18,080 nt of DNA, from NCBI GenBank assembly GCA_964385635.1, contig CAYLPU010000104.1, positions 1 to 18,080 of the forward strand, in the 5' to 3' direction. This document shows positions 5,785-11,426 of the stretch, one piece after another. Within the stretch, counting starts at the first letter, position 1, and the number at the start of each line of letters is the position of its first letter. A program made the position numbers and the translations under genes. This stretch comes from CAYLPU01 sp964385635 (GTDB lineage: Bacteria; Chloroflexota; Anaerolineae; B4-G1). The notes under the pieces are model-generated. The model did no database searches. It was not told the origin of the DNA and was given only the letters and a program-made list of their open reading frames with translations.

Positions 5785-7027
5785 GGTCTGGGTGGTCACT
5801 CGCCACGAGTATCTGGTCAATGTGCGGCGGGCCGGGTTCATCATCATGACGGCGAGCGTGCCTGTGCTGGGCATCGTCGTCCTGCTGTTCGGTGCCTTCT
5901 TCGCCGGCCAGGCCCGTCAACTGGGGGCTTTCTTCGAGGAGCAGTTCGACGTCGGCAGCAAGCGCATCGGTGTGGTGGATGGGTCGGGTACTTTCTCGCC
6001 GATTCTGCCAGAGTACCAGGAGGACTTTGTCCCATACACGAGCGAGGCGGAAGCGGAGGCAGGGCTGACGGCCGAGGAGGTCTCGGCGGTGCTGCTGATC
6101 GGAGAGGATTACCTGGATACAGGCCGGGTGGTGGTGATGACCACGGGGAGCGGCTTCGGCGCGGCGATGGTCAGCGATTCGACGACGGTACGGGCCTTCT
6201 TCGTGGACCATCTACTGGCTGACTGGGTGGACCCTGCGCTGCGAGAGCGGGCCGCCGACCCGATGGACGCAGAGCCCCGGGTGATCTCGTCCGGCGGGGA
6301 GACGCAGGGCGAGGGGTCTTGGGGGTTCGTCTTCACCTTCATTATCCCCTATTTTCTGTCTATCTTCCTGGTGACGACCATTTTCACCTCGTCAGGCTAT
6401 CTCCTGCAGAGCGTGGCTGAGGAGAAGGAGAGCCGGGTCATTGAGATCGTCGTCTCCTCGGTCCGGCCGGTGGAGTTGATGGCAGGGAAGGTGGCTGGCC
6501 TGGGAGCGCTGGGGCTGACGCAGGTGCTCGTCTGGCTGCTCAGCACGGTGGGGTTCAGCGGTGGTGCAGTGGCACTCCTGGCTGTCGCTGGGGCGGCCTT
6601 CATCCCGGTGCGCGTCCTGGTGCTGGGGGTGGTGTATTACTTGCTCGGCTATACGCTGTATGCCATCCTGATGGCCGGGGTAGGTGCGCTGGGCACGACG
6701 ATGCGGGAGAGCCAGCAGTTGGCGGGCATTTTCTCCTTCTTCGCCGCTGTACCATACATGCTCAGCGGCTTCCTCTTCGCCAATCCAAACATGCTCATAG
6801 CGCGGGTGTTGAGTTTTTTTCCCCTCACCGCACCCACGATGATGATGCTGCGGCTGCCGCTGGCGGAGGTGCCGTGGGTGGATGTGGTGGGCAGTATTGT
6901 TGTGCTGCTACTCTCCGTCCCGGCGGCACTGTGGGTGGGGGCGAAGTTGTTCCGGGTGGGGCTGCTCATCTATGGCAAGCGGCCCACGGTGAAGGAAATC
7001 TGGCTGATTCTGCGAGGCGAAGTATAG
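5771..7027 (+). CDS. ABC-2-type exporter permease (NatB-like)
   Basis: A 418-residue membrane subunit paired with the preceding ATPase. It has a first helix at about 22-46, then a roughly 135-residue extracytoplasmic domain. A cluster of further helices follows (about 185-212, 240-262, 281-303, 316-337, 343-361 and 371-393), the ABC2_membrane_3 layout. The conserved cytoplasmic motif AEEKESRVIEIVVSSVRPVE (216-235), which contacts the ATPase, is present just after helix two. The start ATG lies inside the ATPase gene (14-nt overlap), giving one-to-one coupling. No solute-binding protein is encoded nearby, in keeping with export. The TAG stop is 28 bases ahead of the -35 box of the next unit, with no obvious terminator hairpin. 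Substrate unknown. Confidence 0.93.
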   Translation: MDWRKVWVVTRHEYLVNVRRAGFIIMTASVPVLGIVVLLFGAFFAGQARQLGAFFEEQFDVGSKRIGVVDGSGTFSPILPEYQEDFVPYTSEAEAEAGLTAEEVSAVLLIGEDYLDTGRVVVMTTGSGFGAAMVSDSTTVRAFFVDHLLADWVDPALRERAADPMDAEPRVISSGGETQGEGSWGFVFTFIIPYFLSIFLVTTIFTSSGYLLQSVAEEKESRVIEIVVSSVRPVELMAGKVAGLGALGLTQVLVWLLSTVGFSGGAVALLAVAGAAFIPVRVLVLGVVYYLLGYTLYAILMAGVGALGTTMRESQQLAGIFSFFAAVPYMLSGFLFANPNMLIARVLSFFPLTAPTMMMLRLPLAEVPWVDVVGSIVVLLLSVPAALWVGAKLFRVGLLIYGKRPTVKEIWLILRGEV

Positions 7028-7055
7028 CAAAATATAAATGAAATGCAAAAAACCC

Positions 7056-7084
7056 TTGAAATCGGCCTGCTTTTGTGTTATTAT
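7056..7084 (+). promoter_or_regulatory. Sigma-70-type promoter of the cysteine-rich protein gene
   Basis: TTGAAA (7056-7061), 17-bp spacer, TATTAT (7079-7084). The expected start near 7091 leaves a leader of about 90 bases before ATG 7181. Confidence 0.65.
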
Positions 7085-7090
7085 ATACAC

Positions 7091-7180
7091 TGGTAGATTG
7101 GTAGGTTGGGACGCCAGCGACGTGGGTAGTCCCGACTTACCATGTCCCGACCGAAATCTCAATAAGGATTGCGCGGAACA
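7091..7180 (+). promoter_or_regulatory. Structured mRNA leader with two competing hairpins
   Basis: GTTGGGAC (7105-7112) is complementary over 8 bp (one G-U pair) to GTCCCGAC, which occurs twice as an exact copy (7129-7136 and 7144-7151). Only one of the two hairpins can form at a time. The second lies about 12 bases ahead of the AAGGA at 7164-7168. The layout resembles a cis-acting switch, but it matches no riboswitch class I know. Confidence 0.35.
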
Positions 7181-7540
7181 ATGTACCCTGACAGCGAGAT
7201 ACTTTTTCCCCCCCGTTGTATTCTGCAACTGCGCGACCTGCGCGGACCCGAGTGGGCCGAGTTGATTGACCATCTCGTCGCGCTCCCCGATGGTCACGAG
7301 GATGTGTTGGGCTTCTCGTTGATGATGATCAGATTGGGCAGTTGCCTCACTTGCGATCTGGACAGTTATCGCGCCTCACTGGGATGCTGCACGTGCGCCC
7401 GGCGCACTGTCGGCGGCTACAAGGGCTCCGACAGGGAGATCATTCATCTGTTCGAGGAAGCCCGCGGGGAGGTACGGGCCTATCTGGCGTCCGACAAACT
7501 CCCCAAGCCTATAGCCGCGCTGGTCAACCAGCCGGCCTGA
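7181..7540 (+). CDS. Small cysteine-rich protein, function unknown
   Basis: A 119-residue protein with no signal peptide or membrane helix, so probably cytoplasmic. ATG 7181 is preferred over TTG 7169, which sits too close to the AAGGA at 7164-7168; even so the spacing to ATG (12 bases) is long. The N-terminal half (PPRCILQLRDLRGPEWAELI) looks like one strand and a helix. The centre has a cysteine cluster: Cys55-x2-Cys58, then Cys69-Cys70-x-Cys72 (GSCLTCDLDS and LGCCTCARR), plus Cys13. The C-terminal third is a charged helix (REIIHLFEEARGEVRAYLA). The cysteine spacing could bind zinc or an iron-sulfur cluster or act in redox sensing. I do not recognise the family. It has its own promoter and leader, so it is not simply the third gene of the ABC operon. 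Confidence 0.75.
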   Translation: MYPDSEILFPPRCILQLRDLRGPEWAELIDHLVALPDGHEDVLGFSLMMIRLGSCLTCDLDSYRASLGCCTCARRTVGGYKGSDREIIHLFEEARGEVRAYLASDKLPKPIAALVNQPA

Positions 7541-7573
7541 CGCGGGCCGCCTGCTGCTGAGCCCCGCTGTCGC

Positions 7574-7593
7574 GCCCTGGGCTTGTCGAAGGG
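7574..7593 (-). repeat. Dispersed repeat copy, core CCCTTCGACARGCYCAGGGC
   Basis: The minus strand of this segment matches the repeat inside lipA at 14065-14084, differing only at the two degenerate positions. It lies between the cysteine-rich protein gene and the glycosidase promoter. The word TTCGACAAGCTCAGG is a known widespread bacterial intergenic repeat. Confidence 0.65.
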
Positions 7594-7603
7594 TGACATT
7601 GGG

Positions 7604-7630
7604 TCTCCCAGCCGATTTGCGTCTGGGAGA
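7604..7630. promoter_or_regulatory. Inverted repeat overlapping the glycosidase promoter
   Basis: TCTCCCAG (7604-7611) and CTGGGAGA (7623-7630) are perfect 8-bp arms with an 11-base loop. The predicted -35 box lies in the loop and the right arm in the spacer, so this could be a repressor site. It could also be the terminator stem of the preceding gene, but there is no T-run. Confidence 0.45.
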
Positions 7631-7644
7631 AAGCGGGGTACAAT
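7617..7644 (+). promoter_or_regulatory. Promoter of the glycosidase/glycosyltransferase pair
   Basis: TTGCGT (7617-7622), 16-bp spacer, TACAAT (7639-7644). The start would fall at about 7651, only a few bases before ATG 7654, and no Shine-Dalgarno is visible, so the mRNA may be leaderless. Confidence 0.5.
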
Positions 7645-7653
7645 CACGGCGCG

Positions 7654-9339
7654 ATGCGCAAACTGACCCTCACCCTGGCCGTTTTGTTGTTGCTGACTCT
7701 ATCCTCCTGCCGCTTCTCTCTCACTGACCTCATGTTCGATTGCACGGGGGAGGAGGATCTGTTGCCCCAGGTGCGCGGGATGGGTCAACTGGCGGCGGAT
7801 GTCCTTCGCCACCAGCCGCGCACGGTTCCCGATGTGCCGGTGGCCTACGCAGGCGTCAACCCCTTCGGCATCAACGTCTTCTTGGAGCAGGAGGTAGAGG
7901 GATGGAAGCGGGAGCGGTCGTTGCAGATGATCGCCGATGCCGGCTTCCGCTGGATCCGCCAGGAGTTCCCCTGGGAGGACATTGAGATCCATGGCAAGGG
8001 GGACTTCGAGGATCGGCGGCACGAACCCCACCGCTCTGCCTGGGAGAAGTACGACCACATCGTGGACCTGGCTGGACAATACGGCCTGGAAGTCGTCCCC
8101 CGTCTGAGCAATCCACCTGCCTGGACCCGTGCGCTGACTGACACCATTGGTACCTATGCCCCCCCCGACGACCTGGCCGACTGGACCGATTACGTCCACG
8201 CTGTCGTCTCGCGCTACCGGGGGCAAGTGCGCTACTACCAATTGTGGAACGAGCCCAACATCTATCCCGAGTGGGGCGAGCAGCCGGTAGATCCGGAAGG
8301 CTACACGCGGCTCCTGTGCGAGGGGTACCGCCGCGCAAAGGAAGCCGACCCGGACGCGGTCATCGTCGGTGGCGCGCTGGCTCCCACTGTCTCGCTCCAT
8401 CCTGGGCCGGGGCCGGCGCTGGGCCTGAACGACTTCGTCTTCCTCCAGCGCATGTACGATGCCGGTGCTGCCGACTGCTTCGACATCATGGCCATCAACG
8501 ACTACATGCTATGGTCCGGTCCCACCGACCGCCGCATGCGACCGCTCAACATCAACTTCTCCCGCCCAGTCTACATCCGCGACATCATGGTCGCCAATGG
8601 TGACGCGGCCAAGCCTATCTGGATCAGCGAGATGAACAGTAACGCTGTGCCGGAGGACCAGAGCATCCAGGGCTGGGGAGCCTATGGCCGGGTGACGCTG
8701 GAGCAGCAAGCGCGCTATGCCCCCCTGGCCTACCAGCGGGCGATGGAGGACTGGCCCTGGGTGGGCGTGGTCAACTTCTGGTTCTTCAAGCGTGCCTCTG
8801 ACATTGAGCGGAACCAGGCCATGTACTACTTCCGTTTGGTCGAGCCAGACTTCACCCCCATGCCGGTCTACGAAGCGCTGCGGGAGTACACGACTGGCCT
8901 CACGCCGACGCTCTACCCTGGCACTCACCAGGAGGATCACTGGGCGCTGGATTATGATGTGGATTGGGAGACGGTACGCGACACGGCGGCCACGTTGGGG
9001 GCTTACCGGCAGGCGACCGCGCCAGGCGCCGCGCTGCGCTTCACGTTCGAAGGTGCTTCTCTGACGCTGGTGCCCGGCCCGGGTGCGGGCGAGATCGAGG
9101 TAGGTGTGGATGGGGGCGCACCTCGGCGCGTCTCGCTTGGCGGACGACCGGTGCGACTGGTACGCCGTTGGCGACACGAATGCCATGAAGTCATCCTGAC
9201 CGCCGTCGCAGGGGGCGTAGGCGTGGATGGGCTCATCGTTCAGCGCCCCTGGCGTCCTTCCCCCCGGCTCGTCCTGGTCACGGCTGGTTTGAGCCTTATC
9301 GCGGTCTGGAGCCTGGCCCGCACCCTACGCCGGTCATGA
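7654..9339 (+). CDS. Clan GH-A glycosidase-like lipoprotein
   Basis: A 561-residue exported protein. The signal peptide ends in lipobox LSSC (Cys19). Residues about 65-415 form a glycosidase-type (beta/alpha)8 barrel. The motif LWNEPN carries the likely acid/base Glu200 and WISEMN the likely nucleophile Glu326, the arrangement of cellulase-like GH5/GH39 families of clan GH-A. It would cleave or rearrange glycosidic bonds outside the cytoplasmic membrane; the substrate is unknown. Residues about 420-530 look like a beta-sandwich (ALRFTFEGASLTLVPGP), possibly sugar-binding. Oddly, the end (LVLVTAGLSLIAVWSLARTL) is a membrane helix with a basic tail, so both ends may be anchored. ATG 7654 has no Shine-Dalgarno, but a -10 box lies 10 bases upstream. 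It overlaps the glycosyltransferase gene by 4 nt. Confidence 0.85.
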   Translation: MRKLTLTLAVLLLLTLSSCRFSLTDLMFDCTGEEDLLPQVRGMGQLAADVLRHQPRTVPDVPVAYAGVNPFGINVFLEQEVEGWKRERSLQMIADAGFRWIRQEFPWEDIEIHGKGDFEDRRHEPHRSAWEKYDHIVDLAGQYGLEVVPRLSNPPAWTRALTDTIGTYAPPDDLADWTDYVHAVVSRYRGQVRYYQLWNEPNIYPEWGEQPVDPEGYTRLLCEGYRRAKEADPDAVIVGGALAPTVSLHPGPGPALGLNDFVFLQRMYDAGAADCFDIMAINDYMLWSGPTDRRMRPLNINFSRPVYIRDIMVANGDAAKPIWISEMNSNAVPEDQSIQGWGAYGRVTLEQQARYAPLAYQRAMEDWPWVGVVNFWFFKRASDIERNQAMYYFRLVEPDFTPMPVYEALREYTTGLTPTLYPGTHQEDHWALDYDVDWETVRDTAATLGAYRQATAPGAALRFTFEGASLTLVPGPGAGEIEVGVDGGAPRRVSLGGRPVRLVRRWRHECHEVILTAVAGGVGVDGLIVQRPWRPSPRLVLVTAGLSLIAVWSLARTLRRS

Positions 9340-11339
9340 AGCCAATGAAACGACACGCTTCCGGCTTCCTACTTCCTACTTCCTACTTCCTACTCCCTGC
9401 CATCCTGCTTCTTGCCTTCTTTCTCCGCTTCTACCGCCTCGACGCGCAGTCTTTCTGGAACGACGAGGGCAACTCAGCCCGCATCGCCGAGCGGACGCTC
9501 GGTCTGATCTTGAAGGGGGCCGCGGGTGACATCCACCCGCCTGGCTACTACCTGCTGCTCCACTATTGGCGGGCGCTGTTCGGCCAGAGCGAGTTCGCGC
9601 TGCGCTCCCTTTCCGTCGTGGCGGGGCTGGCGCTCGTCGTCTTCACCTATCTGCTGGGGCGTTATCTTTTCGGCGAGACCACTGGCCTGATGGCGGCCTT
9701 TCTGGGAGCGATTTCCTCCTTTGCTATCTACTACTCCCAGGAGACGCGCATGTACGCCCTCCTGGCTGCTCTCTCCGCCGCCTCCACGTTCCTCGTCATC
9801 CGCAATCTACAATCTGCCAATCTCCATTCTCCATCCCCCACTCTCAATTTTTTCGTCGCCTACATCATCACCAGCGCCGCCGGCCTCTACACCCACTACG
9901 CTTTCCCCTTCATCTTGCTCGTCCACAACACCATCTTCGGCCTGTGGTGGCTGGTCACTGCACGCCGGTCATCGCACCGCTGGCGATGGTTGGTGCTGTG
10001 GGGCGGGGCACAGGCGGCAATCGTCGTTCTCTACCTGCCGTGGCTGCCCATTGCGCTTGGGGGTGTCACTGGCTGGTCAGCCGCCGGGCGAGAGTACGAA
10101 CTGGGGCGCGTACTTTTGGACGTGCTGCGTGTGCTCAGCGCCGGCATTACGCTGCCAGTTGAGAGGGCCACGCTATCGCTCGTCGGTACAGGGCTGCTGC
10201 TGCTCGCGGGTCTGTGGCCTGTCCTGGGCCATGCCGAAGGACCTCGGCAGGCGAACCGCACGGGCTGGCTCGGCGTCGCCAGCGTCGCGCCCCATCTGCT
10301 GCTTCCCATTGTTCTCATCTTCGCCTTCGATCTCTATAAACCGGCCTGGATCAAGTTTCTCGTCGTCGTTCTCCCGTCTTTTCACATTCTCGTTGCCCAC
10401 GGAGTCAACAACCTGGCCCAGTTCGCAATTCGCGGTTCGCGTTTCGGGATTCTTCGTCCTCCACTCTCCATTCTCTGTTCTCCATTCTCCATTCGTCTCC
10501 TCTCCCTTGCCTTCCTCACCATCACTACCTTCCCCTCCCTCCGCAATCTCTACTTCGACCCCGCCTGCGCCCGCGACAACTACCGCCAGATCGCTGCCGA
10601 CATCGCCGCTACCCTGCGCCCTGGCGACGGTATCATCCTCAATGCCCCCAACCAGTGGGAGGTCTTCACTTACTATTATCCCGATCGAGACGTCTATCCG
10701 GCCCCTTACCGGCCTGCACCGGCCGAGGTCGAAGCGTTCCTGACCCCGCTCACCGAACGATATCGGCGATTCTTCGTGCTCTATTGGGGCGACGCCGAAT
10801 CGGATCCCGGGCGGCTGATCGAGACGTGGCTGGCGACCCACGCCTACAAGGCCAGCGACGACTGGTATGGCCGTGTACGTCTGGCGACCTACGGCGTGGC
10901 CCTGCGGCCGGAGAAGCCTACCGTCTCGTTGGATGCCCGCTTCGGTGCTGGTCTCCGCCTCAGGGGCTACACGCTAGAGGAAAAGATGTTCACCCCTGGC
11001 GAGATTCTGCCTGTGACGCTGTTCTGGGAGGCCCAGGCTCCCATCGCCGAACAGTACAAAATCACTGTTCAGTTGCTCGACGACGCGGGGCGGCTCGTCG
11101 CCCAGGTTGACGCCGAACCTGGTGGCGGCCTGGTGCCGACCACCATCTGGGAGCCAGGCCAGGTTTTGACCGACCGGTATGGCATCCTCCTCGCCACCGA
11201 CCTACCGCCGGGTCGCTACACTCTCGTCGTCGCCCTGTACCACATCGTCAGCGGCGAGCGATTGCCCGTGATCCTCAACGGCGAGCCAGTGGGCGACCAT
11301 CTTTCCCTGGGCAACGTCGAAGTCGCGCCTGCGCGATGA
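9336..11339 (+). CDS. GT39/ArnT-like membrane glycosyltransferase
   Basis: A 667-residue polytopic enzyme of the GT-C class, which moves sugars from polyprenyl-phosphate carriers onto proteins or lipids on the outer face of the membrane. The family marks are WNDEG (Asp43-Glu44, catalytic loop after helix one), GDIHPPGYYLLLHYW (64-78) and YSQETRMYAL (133-142). About ten helices follow to residue 400; then a soluble C-terminal domain from about 405 ends with a beta-rich region (TPGEILPVTLFWEAQ). ATG 9336 overlaps the glycosidase stop (ATGA). Three heptamer repeats lie inside the frame, encoding residues about 10-22 (in helix one), 157-171 and 362-388 (loops between helices), and have no family-like sequence. 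The frame stays open throughout, so the protein is probably functional. Acceptor and donor are unknown. Confidence 0.85.
   Translation: MKPMKRHASGFLLPTSYFLLPAILLLAFFLRFYRLDAQSFWNDEGNSARIAERTLGLILKGAAGDIHPPGYYLLLHYWRALFGQSEFALRSLSVVAGLALVVFTYLLGRYLFGETTGLMAAFLGAISSFAIYYSQETRMYALLAALSAASTFLVIRNLQSANLHSPSPTLNFFVAYIITSAAGLYTHYAFPFILLVHNTIFGLWWLVTARRSSHRWRWLVLWGGAQAAIVVLYLPWLPIALGGVTGWSAAGREYELGRVLLDVLRVLSAGITLPVERATLSLVGTGLLLLAGLWPVLGHAEGPRQANRTGWLGVASVAPHLLLPIVLIFAFDLYKPAWIKFLVVVLPSFHILVAHGVNNLAQFAIRGSRFGILRPPLSILCSPFSIRLLSLAFLTITTFPSLRNLYFDPACARDNYRQIAADIAATLRPGDGIILNAPNQWEVFTYYYPDRDVYPAPYRPAPAEVEAFLTPLTERYRRFFVLYWGDAESDPGRLIETWLATHAYKASDDWYGRVRLATYGVALRPEKPTVSLDARFGAGLRLRGYTLEEKMFTPGEILPVTLFWEAQAPIAEQYKITVQLLDDAGRLVAQVDAEPGGGLVPTTIWEPGQVLTDRYGILLATDLPPGRYTLVVALYHIVSGERLPVILNGEPVGDHLSLGNVEVAPAR
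9365..9399 (+). repeat. Heptamer tandem repeat CTTCCTA inside the GT39 gene
   Basis: Four exact copies of CTTCCTA (9365-9392) and one variant CTCCCTG (9393-9399). It codes for part of the first membrane helix (the LLPTSYFLLP segment). Confidence 0.85.
9804..9846 (+). repeat. Degenerate heptamer repeat inside the GT39 gene
   Basis: Units AATCTAC, AATCTGC, a one-base slip at 9818, then AATCTCC, ATTCTCC, ATCCCCC, ACTCTCA. It shares the word ATTCTCC with the third repeat 580 bp downstream. Confidence 0.75.
10421..10497 (+). repeat. Eleven-unit degenerate heptamer repeat inside the GT39 gene
   Basis: Eleven 7-bp units in exact phase: GTTCGCA, ATTCGCG, GTTCGCG, TTTCGGG, ATTCTTC, GTCCTCC, ACTCTCC, ATTCTCT, GTTCTCC, ATTCTCC, ATTCGTC. 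Position 4 is C in all eleven, and positions 2 and 3 are T in ten each. The word drifts from RTTCGCR to ATTCTCC along the array. The flanks (10414-10420 and 10498-10504) do not fit, so the ends are sharp. Confidence 0.85.
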
Positions 11340-11349
11340 TCGTCTGCAT

Positions 11350-11378
11350 TTGCCCTGCTTCCCCGCTTGTGTTACAAT
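11350..11378 (+). promoter_or_regulatory. Promoter of the lpd-PHP-lipA operon
   Basis: TTGCCC (11350-11355), 17-bp spacer, TACAAT (11373-11378). It lies just after the glycosyltransferase stop and gives a leader of about 40 bases. The -10 word is the same TACAAT as at the glycosidase promoter. Confidence 0.65.
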
Positions 11379-11426
11379 CAAACACTGGGAGTCCAAGCAC
11401 AACATATTGAATGGAGGAGCAGCGCG

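Noticed and set aside
4852..5874. 340-codon minus-strand open frame over the ABC ATPase
   Set aside because: The plus strand has all ABC motifs in order; the reverse frame is a by-product of high G+C third positions and has no recognisable domain.
9365..10497. Heptamer tracts as a CRISPR array or diversity-generating retroelement
   Set aside because: There are no 25-40 bp repeats with unique spacers, no cas genes, and no template/variable repeat pair or reverse transcriptase in the window.
10173..10841. Long minus-strand open frame (222 codons) opposite the GT39 gene
   Set aside because: It is antisense to an enzyme with clear family motifs. Its sequence is low complexity (EGEEGKGEETNGEWRTENGE) because it reads the heptamer repeats in reverse.
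11367..11426. Extended N-terminus for dihydrolipoyl dehydrogenase
   Set aside because: The added codons overlap the -10 box, have no similarity to the family, and a good GGAGGAG site precedes GTG 11427.
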